This document shows positions 1 through 6,840 of a stretch of 26,014 nucleotides of DNA, in pieces. Numbering within the stretch: the first letter of the stretch is position 1; every line of letters starts with the position of its first letter. The DNA is taken from the NCBI GenBank assembly GCA_022820435.1, contig JAJEFL010000206.1, positions 1 to 26,014 on the forward strand. The letters run 5' to 3'. The notes below the pieces were generated by a model that worked only from the letters and a program-made list of their open reading frames with translations, was not told where the DNA came from and made no database searches. Made by a program: the position numbers and the translations under genes. The DNA is from Bin80 sp022820435. Its GTDB lineage: Bacteria; Bacteroidota; Rhodothermia; Rhodothermales; Bin80.

Positions 1-149
1 ATGAAATTCTTGCACGCCATACAGGACAGGATACAGACACAATTACAAAGGATGCGGACCGGGACTACTGGCTCAGTTCTCAGGAAGCCAAAGAGTATGG
101 TCTGATTGACCGGGTGCTGGAGCCGCAGGCACTTCCTAGAAAGAAGTAA
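1..149 (+). CDS. clpP: ATP-dependent Clp protease proteolytic subunit, C-terminal part only
   Basis: Reading frame 3 is open from the window edge to a TAA at 147-149 and gives the last 48 or so residues of a ClpP-type serine protease. The recognisable block is ARHTGQDTDTITKDADRDYW, followed by LSSQEAKEYGLIDRVLEP, the conserved tail of the ClpP fold that leads into the C-terminal helix. ClpP forms a 14-mer barrel that degrades proteins unfolded by ClpX, ClpA or ClpC in the cytoplasm. The catalytic Ser, His and Asp lie upstream and outside the window, so activity cannot be judged here. The 5' end is cut by the window edge, not by a visible mutation. The assignment rests on the strong tail motif alone. 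Confidence 0.9.
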   Translation, partial: EILARHTGQDTDTITKDADRDYWLSSQEAKEYGLIDRVLEPQALPRKK

Positions 150-152
150 GGG

Positions 153-225
153 TACCGCGTACGGGATTTGAACCCGTGTTACCGGCGTGAGAGGCCGGCG
201 TCCTGGACCCCTAGACGAACGCGGC
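153..225 (-). tRNA. tRNA-Glu (anticodon CTC)
   Basis: The minus strand folds as a 73-nt cloverleaf. The acceptor stem GCCGCGT pairs with ACGCGGT, with a G-U at the first pair and a discriminator A at 153. The anticodon stem CCGGC/GCCGG encloses the loop CTCTCAC, giving anticodon CTC. The T arm carries the GGTTCAAATCC loop. The D arm GTCTAGGGGTCCAGGAC is typical of bacterial tRNA-Glu. No CCA is encoded (the adjacent plus-strand bases are GGG), so CCA would be added after transcription. It is transcribed towards the clpP 3' end. I saw no integrase or att duplication beside it. Confidence 0.95.
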
Positions 226-337
226 AGAAAGATGTTCTACTTGGAGTACCCCGTGCGGGTTGCCTGCGGGGAGAAAATACCGGTGTTTTGGAACATCATC
301 TTCCGAATGAGTGTAGCAACTGGGTGATTTTTGTGCT

Positions 338-1483
338 ATGTCTGCAGCGATCTATTTGGATTATAATGCAACGACGCCGGTTGACCCTCGCGTTATGCAG
401 AAAATGTTGCCATACTTTACTGAGCATTATGGCAACCCCTCTAGTCAGGCACATATGTACGGGTGGGCGGCAAATGCAGCCGTAGAGAAGGCACGTCTGG
501 AGGTGGCGCAGTGTCTGGGTGCATCCAGACCAAGCGAAATTATCTTTACCAGCGGGGCAACGGAGGGGATTAATTCAGCGATTAAAGGCGTAGCCGAAGT
601 ATCTTCCCACAAGGGGAGGCACATGGTTACCGTCCGAACAGAGCACCATGCAGTGTCCCATGTCTGCCAGTACCTTGAACAGCGTGGATGGAACATCACG
701 TATGTCCCCGTCGACGAAGATGGACTCGTGGATCTTGATCATTTACGTGACAGCCTTACGGACCGGACGGTTCTGGTTTGTGTGATGTGGGCCAATAATG
801 AGACCGGGGTGATCCAGCCGATTGCCGAAATTGCGGAACTGGTGCGCGGTCGAGGCATCCCGTTTATGACCGATGCAACACAGGCAGTCGGGAAAATTCC
901 CGTATCTGTTGAAAATGTGGATATTTTGGTTTGCTGTGCACACAAGGTATATGGTCCCAAGGGAGTGGGAGCGATGTTTGTGCGCAGCCGGATACGATGT
1001 GCTCCACTCATTGATGGCGGTGGACAGGAACAGGGGAAGCGCAGTGGTACACATAATGTCCCGGGAATTGTTGGCATGGGAGAGTCGTTCCGGCTGGCAG
1101 AACTGGAACAAGCGCAAGATGCAAAGCGCCTCTCCGATTTACGTGACGGGCTGGAACAGGCCCTTTTGGGGGCAGGATTGGGGATCCAGATTAATAGTGC
1201 AGGTGCCAGTCGGCTCCCCCAGACAAGTAGCATTTCGTTTCCCGGCTTGAATCTGGAAAGACTCCTCCTGTCCATTCGCACACTGGCAGTAGGGACTGGA
1301 AGTGCCTGTGGATCCGGCAAGCGCACCCCTAGTGCGGTGCTTTCTGCAATGGGGATTGGTAAGGAAGTTGCCGCACAGACTCTGCGAATCAGTTTGGGCC
1401 GTCCGACAACGGAAGGGGAGGTTATGGAGGCCTCGGAATTACTTAGACAGGCTTTGGACGGACTCTATAACAAGGCTGCGTAA
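338..1483 (+). CDS. cysteine desulfurase (NifS/IscS family, PLP-dependent)
   Basis: This 381-residue protein is a complete class-V aminotransferase-fold cysteine desulfurase. It takes sulfur from L-cysteine as a persulfide for Fe-S clusters, thiolated tRNA or other thio-cofactors. The N-terminus has YLDYNATTP (6-14), the family hallmark. TSGATEGIN (71-79) and TEHHAV (101-106) line the PLP pocket. The PLP lysine is Lys203 in AHKVYGPKG. The catalytic cysteine is Cys324 in GTGSACGSG, on the mobile loop. The usual RSGTxN motif reads RSGTHN (235-240), a mild variant. The length suits a short NifS/IscS-like enzyme. No iscU or sufU scaffold gene is adjacent. A DUF2480 gene follows after 5 nt, so the two are probably cotranscribed. 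Whether it serves Fe-S assembly or tRNA thiolation cannot be read from the sequence. Confidence 0.95.
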   Translation: MSAAIYLDYNATTPVDPRVMQKMLPYFTEHYGNPSSQAHMYGWAANAAVEKARLEVAQCLGASRPSEIIFTSGATEGINSAIKGVAEVSSHKGRHMVTVRTEHHAVSHVCQYLEQRGWNITYVPVDEDGLVDLDHLRDSLTDRTVLVCVMWANNETGVIQPIAEIAELVRGRGIPFMTDATQAVGKIPVSVENVDILVCCAHKVYGPKGVGAMFVRSRIRCAPLIDGGGQEQGKRSGTHNVPGIVGMGESFRLAELEQAQDAKRLSDLRDGLEQALLGAGLGIQINSAGASRLPQTSSISFPGLNLERLLLSIRTLAVGTGSACGSGKRTPSAVLSAMGIGKEVAAQTLRISLGRPTTEGEVMEASELLRQALDGLYNKAA

Positions 1484-1488
1484 CTTAG

Positions 1489-2010
1489 ATGGAAATAGTT
1501 AATCGCGTTGCCCAGAGCGGGATCGAAGTGTATGATCTGGAGTCGCTCTGGGCGGGACATGACATCAGGGAATTGGATCTGTCCACATTTCTGGATGGAG
1601 GATTTCTTTTGCGGGAGAAGCCATTCCGTAATCAGGTTGCCGCATACGATTGGCAGGGATTCAAGGGGATCCATGCAGCACTTTTTTGCAGTACGGATGC
1701 GCTGGTGCCGATGTGGGCGTATATGTTGGTTGCGTCCAGGCTTGATCATGCACAGAGTGTTACAATGGGCAGGCGGGTCGATGTGATCCGGGAGCAGTTT
1801 ATGCTGGCATTAGAGCAGGAGGATTGGACAAAATTTTCTGATCGAATTGTGGTCGTGAAGGGTTGCGGATCGGGGATTGTTCCGGAAAGTGCTTATGCCC
1901 GGGCGATGAGGGAACTGCAGAAGGTGGCCCGGAAGGTTATGTTTGGTGAGCCATGTTCCAGTGTGCCTATATGGCGACGGCCGAAGCAGAAAGCAGTTCG
2001 GTCTGCGTAG
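1489..2010 (+). CDS. DUF2480 family protein
   Basis: The 173-residue product matches my knowledge of DUF2480, a family confined largely to Bacteroidota and relatives and of unknown function. Recognisable features are the N-terminus EIVNRVAQSGIEVYDLE, a central LREKPFRNQVAAYDWQGFKG followed by HAALFCSTDALVPMWAYMLV, and the C-terminal VVVKGCGSGIVPESAYA and VMFGEPCSSVPIWRR. The conserved cysteines in KGC and EPCSSVP could be functional, but that is inference. No signal peptide or membrane segment is present, so it should be cytoplasmic. It starts 5 nt after the cysteine desulfurase stop, which implies a shared transcript and perhaps a role linked to sulfur or Fe-S metabolism. That link is guilt by association only. 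Confidence 0.88.
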   Translation: MEIVNRVAQSGIEVYDLESLWAGHDIRELDLSTFLDGGFLLREKPFRNQVAAYDWQGFKGIHAALFCSTDALVPMWAYMLVASRLDHAQSVTMGRRVDVIREQFMLALEQEDWTKFSDRIVVVKGCGSGIVPESAYARAMRELQKVARKVMFGEPCSSVPIWRRPKQKAVRSA

Positions 2011-2321
2011 AGAACAGGGAGATCAATAATCTTTGCGTAAGGCCAGTCGTAATCCCCGAATATAGACTGCCGATGCCGATTCTCCAGATTTTCGGCGATC
2101 AATAAGGCCTAGGAATGTTTATCCGATCTCTGGATATCTTCCTTTATTTGTAGTTCCAAAATATGTGTTGCACTGTCTATACATGCTGAATGCCTAACTT
2201 GAAGATCTGTCTGAGAATATCACCTGACTCAAAATTTGGTATATTAAATACAGGATCAGATTAACACCCGTGACATGATGGCCCCAATGTGCGTCATGGC
2301 AGTGATGATGATCAGAAGTCA
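2011..2321 (+). other. intergenic stretch with no supported gene
   Basis: About 310 nt between the DUF2480 stop and the methyltransferase fragment. It is AT-richer than its surroundings and has stops in all plus-strand frames. A short minus-strand reading near 2040-2102 has a protein-like look but runs into the antisense of the DUF2480 gene, and I could not link it to a family. No clear terminator hairpin, tRNA or repeat was seen. It is probably eroded accessory DNA like the segment that follows. Confidence 0.5.
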
Positions 2322-2538
2322 ATGATCGTACAAAGCCCCAATGATATGAGTACCACCGTTTCGGTTGCCAGGGTTTCCGCCTATCCCACTCCACATAAGA
2401 GAAAATCCCCGGCAGGGAAAACGATCAGCGATATAGTCCACAGTGCTCATATGGGTTCAAATGCTGAGGTCTTCCGTATAGTGATGGATATACACGTTCC
2501 CGCTGGCACTATGGTCGCAGATGTTACCTGCGGTAAAG
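2322..2538 (+). pseudogene. N-terminal fragment of a DNA methyltransferase, cut at SAM motif I
   Basis: The frame beginning MIVQSPNDMSTT reads through ISDIVHSAHMGSNAEVFRIV to VPAGTMVADVTCGKGA. This resembles the start of phage- or island-type DNA amino-methyltransferases, where VADVTxGKG is the S-adenosylmethionine-binding motif I. An intact protein would continue for well over 150 residues with a DPPY-type catalytic motif. Here the frame runs straight into the conserved domain 5 of a group II intron and stops at about 2549. No catalytic motif was found downstream in any frame. The start could be 2322 or the internal ATG at 2346. Family assignment is from memory of the motif pattern. I take it as a dead fragment made by an insertion followed by a deletion. 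Confidence 0.55.
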
Positions 2539-2612
2539 GAGCCGTATGAAGCGAGACTTTCACGTACGGTTCTGTGAGAGCCGGGGGGTGAAAATCCCCC
2601 CGGCTACTCGAC
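2539..2612 (+). mobile_element. group II intron 3' remnant: domains 5 and 6 only
   Basis: Positions 2539-2572 form the canonical 34-nt domain 5 hairpin. GAGCCGTA (2539-2546) pairs with TACGGTTC (2565-2572), the two-base CG bulge (2563-2564) is present, and the tip is a GNRA-type GAGA loop. The AGC catalytic triad lies in the 5' strand. Positions 2573-2612 form domain 6: a long G/C stem closed by a GAAAA loop, a bulged A at 2606 as the likely branch point, and the terminal CTACTCGAC seen at the 3' ends of one class of bacterial introns. Domains 1-4 and the reverse-transcriptase ORF are absent, so it cannot splice by itself. The closing C-C mismatch under the domain 5 loop also fits decay. Family knowledge covers the fold; the truncation is directly visible. 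Confidence 0.85.
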
Positions 2613-2807
2613 ATTCCCTTTACATTGCCGGAAGAACTTCGACATACAAAACGAAATGGGTCATGAGACAGAACCAGAAGCCCATGACAACAAGGCATGG
2701 CGAGGATGGCCGAGGCGATTCAGAGGGGGCTCGGAAATTAATGGTAAGTTCGTAGAACTCCCGCAGGGCTGGGGCTTGAGCATGATTCAGATGAAGCATG
2801 GTACGCC

Positions 2808-2984
2808 ATGAATTTAACTGCAGATGCTTTTATCCTTTCGCGTTCAGGGGGGATGGTTAAGTCAATACTGGGGCAAACCATGTACGGATATAAAAATTTG
2901 GGATATAAGACTGACGCTCAAACAGATCAATTGCAATGGTTTACGTCTGCAGACAGTGGTCGTTGGACAATTGTCCCTGGTTAA
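2808..2984 (+). CDS. 58-residue hypothetical ORF just upstream of the SDR gene
   Basis: An ATG at 2808 opens a 58-codon frame ending in TAA at 2982-2984, immediately followed by the SDR start ATG (TAAATG junction). The reading starts MNLTADAFILSRSGGMVKSI and ends SADSGRWTIVPG. It has no signal peptide, no clear membrane segment and no family I recognise. The frame is open upstream to a stop at 2745, so it may be the 3' end of a longer decayed gene. The SDR gene lacks a strong Shine-Dalgarno of its own, so translation of this ORF might feed ribosomes to the SDR start. It could also be non-coding remnant sequence. Confidence is low. Confidence 0.3.
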   Translation: MNLTADAFILSRSGGMVKSILGQTMYGYKNLGYKTDAQTDQLQWFTSADSGRWTIVPG

Positions 2985-3743
2985 ATGAAAATAGAGCTCG
3001 AAGATAAGGTGGCATTAGTGACCGGTGCCAGCCGTGGCATTGGAAAAGCAATCGCAAAAAGCCTTGCAGATGCAGGGGCAGCGGTTGCCGTGCATTTTAA
3101 CAGGAATGTCGCATACGCTGAGGCAGTCGCTTCCAGTCTGGGCAATCAGTCGGCAGTATTCCAGGCGGATCTGGCACAGATTGAAGCATGTGAAGAGCTT
3201 TTTCAAGAGGTGATCAAGGCATATGGGCGGCTGGATATCCTGATTAACAATGCAGGTATTGCACAACTTGTCAGTTCCTCCGATTCCACCGGCAAGTGGA
3301 GTCGTGTATGGGAACAAACGATGGCGGTGAATGCCCGGGCGACTGCCCTCCTGTGTCGTTTGGCAATCCGCCAGTTTCAGAAACAGGGGGGAGGGCATAT
3401 TATCAACATTGCATCAAGGGCGGCTTTCCGTGGAGATACCGCCGAGTACATGAGTTACGCAGCGTCGAAGGGGGCAGTTGTTTCGTTGACACGCAGCATT
3501 GCCCGTGCTTATGGCAAAGATGGGATTAAGGCCTTCGTTGTTGCACCCGGCTTTGTCCGTACAGATATGGCACAGGATGCCGTGAATTCCTATGGCGATA
3601 CGTTCATTCTGGGAGATCTTGCACTGGATCAGTTGACCGAACCGGAGGATATTGCTCCGATGGTAACCCTCCTGGCAAGTGGACTGGCAGATCACGCTAC
3701 AGGAACATCAATTGATATAAACGCCGGAAGTTATGTCCATTAG
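2985..3743 (+). CDS. short-chain dehydrogenase/reductase (classical SDR, FabG-like)
   Basis: This is a full-length 252-residue classical SDR, an NAD(P)-dependent oxidoreductase of the Rossmann fold. Visible motifs are the cofactor-binding TGASRGIG (13-20), NNAG (88-91), the catalytic Ser144 in NIASRA, and YAASK with Tyr158 and Lys162. The C-terminal block VVAPGFVRTDM (185-195) and the ending SIDINAGSYVH resemble FabG/3-oxoacyl reductase relatives, but substrate cannot be deduced. It is cytoplasmic. It lies in a patch of degraded genes yet is itself intact in every motif. It abuts the 58-aa ORF upstream, and its last codons overlap a 50-aa ORF in another frame. No fatty-acid synthesis genes are adjacent, so I do not call it fabG. 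Confidence 0.92.
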   Translation: MKIELEDKVALVTGASRGIGKAIAKSLADAGAAVAVHFNRNVAYAEAVASSLGNQSAVFQADLAQIEACEELFQEVIKAYGRLDILINNAGIAQLVSSSDSTGKWSRVWEQTMAVNARATALLCRLAIRQFQKQGGGHIINIASRAAFRGDTAEYMSYAASKGAVVSLTRSIARAYGKDGIKAFVVAPGFVRTDMAQDAVNSYGDTFILGDLALDQLTEPEDIAPMVTLLASGLADHATGTSIDINAGSYVH

Positions 3744-3885
3744 TACTCCAGGAATTATTCTGGTACTCAAACCGGACGGCAGCATTGATTTTTCCAGTAA
3801 GGGAATCGCAAAGGGGTACGATGGTAGAAAATTTTGGAGTCAGAATGCAGAGATTGATATGCAAAGCCGAATTCAGGAGAGTTAA
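3733..3885 (+). CDS. 50-residue hypothetical ORF overlapping the SDR 3' end
   Basis: The ATG at 3733 lies inside the final codons of the SDR gene in a different frame and opens 50 codons to a TAA at 3883-3885. The product starts MSISTPGIILVLKPDGSIDF. The segment IILVLKPDGSIDF loosely recalls the first strands of a PAS domain and GIAKGYD recalls a flavin-transferase motif, but both resemblances are too short to use. Its 3' end overlaps the convergent mltG stop by 4 nt. It fills the whole gap between the two genes with no stop, which is mild support for coding. It may instead be the start of a gene that lost its remainder. Function unknown. Confidence 0.35.
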   Translation: MSISTPGIILVLKPDGSIDFSSKGIAKGYDGRKFWSQNAEIDMQSRIQES

Positions 3886-4913
3886 CGTCCTGCACTGGTC
3901 TGTCTGCGTCTACGTTCTGCCAGATAACGTCTCAGTTTTGCTGCGTCCCGGTTATGTCCCCGCAGGTCGACATTAAATGAATGCCCCCCATCAGGACTGG
4001 CTACAAAAAACATGAAATCATGATCTTCGGCAGCAGCAGCGGCCCGGAGCGAGGATGGCGAGGGATTGGTGATGGGGCCGGGGGGGAGCCCACGGTACAG
4101 GTAGGTGTTGTACGGGTGGCGAATACGGTAGTCACGATAGAAGAGCCGGCGACGATTCCCCTCCAATTCAATCAGTGCATACTGCACGGTCGGGTCCGCC
4201 TGCAAAGGCCAGCGTTTTTGCAGACGATTCAGGTATACGCCGGCCACACGGGATTTTTCAGCATCTACGTTTGTCTCCCATTCCACAATTGCCGCCAGAC
4301 TCACCACCTGATCATGGGTAAGATTTCGATTACTGGCTTCAGAGGCTAATTCACGTTCAAAGAATTGGTCAAACTCCTTTTTAATCTGTCGAACAACATC
4401 ATCCGCTTCGGTGAGCCAGTAGAATTGGTATGTTTCGGGGAGCATGTAACTGAATAAGTGGAGCGTGTCCGTCGAAAGTTCGGATGCCAGCGCAGAGTCA
4501 CGGAGCGCAGTAAGAAAGTCCTCTGCCGTAAACGACATGTTGGCCGCCGCGCTGCGGGCGATCCGGTTACGGCGGGATCCGGCAGGAATTCGTACAGATA
4601 CCGGAGTCTGCAACCCCTTCCGAAGGGTCTGCAGCAGATGGATATTGGAGGCCCCGGAAGAAAAAACATAGTGACCGGCCTTCATTTGATCCTTCCAGCC
4701 GGTTGCCTGGCCGACTAAACGAAACGTCCAGATGCGCTGGAGCAGTTGCCGGTTTTGAAGTGAATCCACAACGCTGCTGAAGGTGCTTCCCCGTGGAATG
4801 TGCAGCGACCTGTTCCCCTCAAAAGGGAGTGTATTCGGGGACCATAACAGCCAGATCGCTCCCGTCCCAAGCAGAGTCCCCATGCTCAGTACAAAAAACA
4901 GAATCCTGTACAT
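3882..4913 (-). CDS. mltG: endolytic murein transglycosylase MltG (YceG-like)
   Basis: The 343-residue protein begins with one membrane-spanning segment (about residues 3-24) and continues as a periplasmic YceG/MltG domain. MltG cleaves nascent glycan strands near the inner membrane and sets their length. The hallmark is AAIVEWETNVDAEKSRVAGV (207-226), where the first Glu of the motif (Glu211) aligns with the catalytic Glu of E. coli MltG, then YLNRLQKRWPLQADPTVQYA. The tail NTYLYRGLPPGPITNPSPSS (269-288) and FFVASPDGGHSFNVDLRGHN are also diagnostic. The chorismate mutase gene lies 9 nt upstream on the same strand, so the two are likely one transcript. The length is normal. The Arg-rich C-terminus RRRRQTSAGR extends past the conserved region. 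Confidence 0.95.
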   Translation of the reverse strand: MYRILFFVLSMGTLLGTGAIWLLWSPNTLPFEGNRSLHIPRGSTFSSVVDSLQNRQLLQRIWTFRLVGQATGWKDQMKAGHYVFSSGASNIHLLQTLRKGLQTPVSVRIPAGSRRNRIARSAAANMSFTAEDFLTALRDSALASELSTDTLHLFSYMLPETYQFYWLTEADDVVRQIKKEFDQFFERELASEASNRNLTHDQVVSLAAIVEWETNVDAEKSRVAGVYLNRLQKRWPLQADPTVQYALIELEGNRRRLFYRDYRIRHPYNTYLYRGLPPGPITNPSPSSLRAAAAAEDHDFMFFVASPDGGHSFNVDLRGHNRDAAKLRRYLAERRRRQTSAGR

Positions 4914-4922
4914 GGTTACGTT

Positions 4923-5231
4923 CTAGTCAGACTGATATTTCTGCCGCTCAAGTGCACGCGTCTCATCAATGATACGCTCAAAGAGCCGCCGCATGGCCTC
5001 TGCGGAGAGCGGACCCGGATTCATACGCATGACATTTTTCAGGATTTGCTTTTCCCGGGCAGGCATATAGATGGGGAGTCCCAGCTGCTGCTTGATATGC
5101 CCAATATTGTTTGCCAGGCCTGAGCGCTCGTTCAAAAGCTGTACAAGCTTCTGATCAATCTCATCAATCTGCTCCCTGAAGGGTTCAAGATCTTCTTCCG
5201 AAACTGCTTTTCGTGGTGATGCAGGTTTCAT
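4923..5231 (-). CDS. chorismate mutase, AroQ (type II) fold
   Basis: The 102-residue protein is an all-helical AroQ-type chorismate mutase converting chorismate to prephenate for Phe and Tyr synthesis. Helix 1 reads FREQIDEIDQKLVQLLNERS, with the active-site Arg of FREQID and the Arg of NERS. GHIKQQLGLPIYMPAREKQI supplies the Lys and the second helix, and RLFERIIDETRALERQ the last helix. It is a free-standing domain without the dehydrogenase, dehydratase or DAHP-synthase fusion often seen. No signal peptide is present, so it is cytoplasmic. No other aromatic amino acid genes are near. It is first in a two-gene unit with mltG, an unrelated function that probably just shares the promoter between 5231 and 5352. 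Confidence 0.9.
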   Translation of the reverse strand: MKPASPRKAVSEEDLEPFREQIDEIDQKLVQLLNERSGLANNIGHIKQQLGLPIYMPAREKQILKNVMRMNPGPLSAEAMRRLFERIIDETRALERQKYQSD

Positions 5232-5300
5232 GGGGGTATGTGGTATGCGAGGACTTTAGGTAATCGGTGCAAAAAGGAACCAAAATAAAATCAAAAGGTA

Positions 5301-5331
5301 TTGATAGTTTTCGGAGTTCGCATTATCTTTC
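5301..5331 (+). promoter_or_regulatory. predicted Bacteroidota-type promoter for the secreted protein gene
   Basis: TTG at 5301-5303 is followed after 20 nt by TATCTTT at 5324-5330. This matches the Bacteroidota -33 TTG / -7 TAnnTTTG arrangement except for the final G. The start codon at 5352 lies about 20 nt downstream with an AAGGAT ribosome-binding site between. It is a sequence match only. Confidence 0.5.
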
Positions 5332-5351
5332 CTAAATAAGGATATGTTTTG

Positions 5352-5879
5352 ATGATCTGCAGAAATTTACTACTCATTGCTGTTATAGCGATTCTTGCTA
5401 CACCCGCGGATGCACAGTTTCGGGAAACGGTTCCCAATGCGTATCCCCAAACCAGACTGTATAGTCCATCGAACAAGGTCGGTGCACTGCTGAACAGGGT
5501 CTTTAACCCCAGTGTCTTTCAAATGAGCCATAGTTTTGAAATGACGGCCGGTTCGTTTGGCGGCAATGGGTATTCATTGGGCATGTATACCAACACCATG
5601 GCCTGGCAGTTTAGCCCTAAACTGTCCGCACGGATGGACGTTGCAGTTGCCTATTCCCCTCAGAACCAGATTGCCCGGGAGGCTGGATTTGGACAGCAGC
5701 ACCCGAAGGTCTTCCTGCGCAATGCGGAAGTAGCCTGGAAGCCGTCTAAAAATGTGCAGTTCCATTTTCAGGTCAGACAGGATCCTTATGCATATCCCGG
5801 GATGATGGGGTATAGACCTTATGGCTACGGGTATAACCGACGACACATTGGGTATTCTGGAAGAGGTTTCTGGTTTTAG
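5352..5879 (+). CDS. secreted protein of unknown function, probably outer-membrane associated
   Basis: A 175-residue product with a clear signal peptide: MICRNLLLIAVIAILATPAD then AQF, cleaved probably after ADA. The mature part has alternating hydrophobic and polar strands (FEMTAGSFGGNGYSLGMYTN, AWQFSPKLSARMDVAVAYSP, AEVAWKPSKNVQFHFQVRQ), which look like beta-hairpins of a small barrel or amphipathic sheet. The tail is rich in Tyr and Gly (PYAYPGMMGYRPYGYGYNRR) and ends in FWF, an aromatic terminus common in outer-membrane proteins. A TTG three bases upstream could also initiate, but the ATG at 5352 sits at a good distance from AAGGAT. I do not recognise a named family. The LytR_C gene follows shortly downstream and may be cotranscribed. 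Confidence 0.75.
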   Translation: MICRNLLLIAVIAILATPADAQFRETVPNAYPQTRLYSPSNKVGALLNRVFNPSVFQMSHSFEMTAGSFGGNGYSLGMYTNTMAWQFSPKLSARMDVAVAYSPQNQIAREAGFGQQHPKVFLRNAEVAWKPSKNVQFHFQVRQDPYAYPGMMGYRPYGYGYNRRHIGYSGRGFWF

Positions 5880-5900
5880 TGTCACACAGATTGCGTGTGC

Positions 5901-6416
5901 ATGAACCGACTGAAGGTATTTGGTCTGGATATTTTCTCGACTTTGCTGGGGCTTGTTGTTGCGGTCCTGGTGGGGTCTCTGCTACTGAATATTCCGCTCG
6001 TAAAGGAGGTGTTCTTTCCCGTTCAGATCGCTTCGTCCATTGAGTCAGTTGCGGTTGAAACTCCGAGGGCGACGGATATTTATCAGGTTGAAGTCCGTAA
6101 TGGGGTGGGGGTCCGCGGTGTAGCCGAACGAATGCGGACCTACCTGCGCTCAAAGGGATATGATGTGGTGGGTGTAGGCAATCATCCGTCCTTTGATGTA
6201 GAGCAGACGATCATTGTAGATCGGATCGGCAATCTGAACATCGCACAGGAGGTCGCTGCCTCTCTGGGGCTGCCTCCCGACCGGATTCAGCAGGATGTGC
6301 GCAGTGAATTTCATTTGGATGTCTCTATCATTCTTGGGAAGGATTACGGGGTGATCCCTCCGTTCCTCAATCCCCAAAGCAGTTCTCCCACACAAGACGC
6401 AGATCATGGTAACTGA
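5901..6416 (+). CDS. membrane-anchored LytR_C domain protein
   Basis: The product (171 residues from the ATG at 5901; a GTG at 5895 is a possible alternative start) has one N-terminal membrane segment, about LDIFSTLLGLVVAVLVGSLL. A short linker leads to a LytR C-terminal domain: YQVEVRNGVGVRGVAERMRT, then LRSKGYDVVGVGN and HLDVSIILGKDY. This domain is found alone or behind LytR-CpsA-Psr phosphotransferases and is thought to bind cell-wall material, but its role is not settled. The LCP catalytic domain is absent, so it is not a teichoic-acid-type ligase. Its 3' end overlaps rsfS by 11 nt, a conserved-looking coupling. It acts at the outer face of the cytoplasmic membrane by inference from topology. 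Confidence 0.8.
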   Translation: MNRLKVFGLDIFSTLLGLVVAVLVGSLLLNIPLVKEVFFPVQIASSIESVAVETPRATDIYQVEVRNGVGVRGVAERMRTYLRSKGYDVVGVGNHPSFDVEQTIIVDRIGNLNIAQEVAASLGLPPDRIQQDVRSEFHLDVSIILGKDYGVIPPFLNPQSSSPTQDADHGN

Positions 6417-6840
6417 TTTTCCGCGATACGCTCCCTCTTCCACGCTGGACCGGAAGCGGTCAAGCCCAACTCCTGTACGGGTCCTGGCTCACGAAGCCTT
6501 GACCGCAATACAGGAAAAGAAGGGATCGGATGTGGTCATTATGGACATGCATGAAGCCAGTGGGGTATCCGATTATTTTATTCTGTGCTGCGGCACCTCA
6601 GATGTCCAGGTTCGGGCGATTGCAGAGGCAGTTGAAAAACGGCTCAAGAGTGAATGTCAGGAAGCTCCCTGGCATATTGAAGGCACAGAGCATCGTCAGT
6701 GGGTGCTGATGGATTATGTGGATCTCGTCATTCACATATTCACGCCGGATCGGCGTGAATTCTATGATCTTGAGCGGCTCTGGAGTGATGCGCCGGCGGA
6801 AAAGGTGGACGGGAAGCCTGTGGGTTTACTGCATTCATGA
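6406..6840 (+). CDS. rsfS: ribosomal silencing factor RsfS (YbeB/Iojap family)
   Basis: The 144-residue protein contains the Oligomerisation-like RsfS domain from about residue 24. It reads LAHEALTAIQEKKGSDVVIM, then SGVSDYFILCCGTSDVQVRAIA and WHIEGTEHRQWVLMDYVDLV, ending IHIFTPDRREFYDLERLWSD. RsfS binds ribosomal protein uL14 on the 50S subunit and blocks subunit joining when nutrients are low. The N-terminus is some 20 residues longer than E. coli RsfS and is Ser/Pro/Arg-rich. The start overlaps the LytR_C gene by 11 nt, and the stop overlaps the lipoprotein start by 4 nt (ATGA), so all three are likely translated from one message. An ftsH gene often follows rsfS in related genomes; it is not here. 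Confidence 0.95.
   Translation: MVTDFPRYAPSSTLDRKRSSPTPVRVLAHEALTAIQEKKGSDVVIMDMHEASGVSDYFILCCGTSDVQVRAIAEAVEKRLKSECQEAPWHIEGTEHRQWVLMDYVDLVIHIFTPDRREFYDLERLWSDAPAEKVDGKPVGLLHS

Noticed and set aside
153..225. tRNA-Glu as an integration site
   Set aside because: No integrase and no repeated 3' tRNA end was seen in the window.
739..1326. 195-codon minus-strand frame opposite the cysteine desulfurase
   Set aside because: Antisense shadow of an enzyme with all motifs on the plus strand.
2011..2538. Search for the intron reverse transcriptase or domains 1-4
   Set aside because: No YADD-type motif or 5' GTGYG intron start was found upstream of domain 5.
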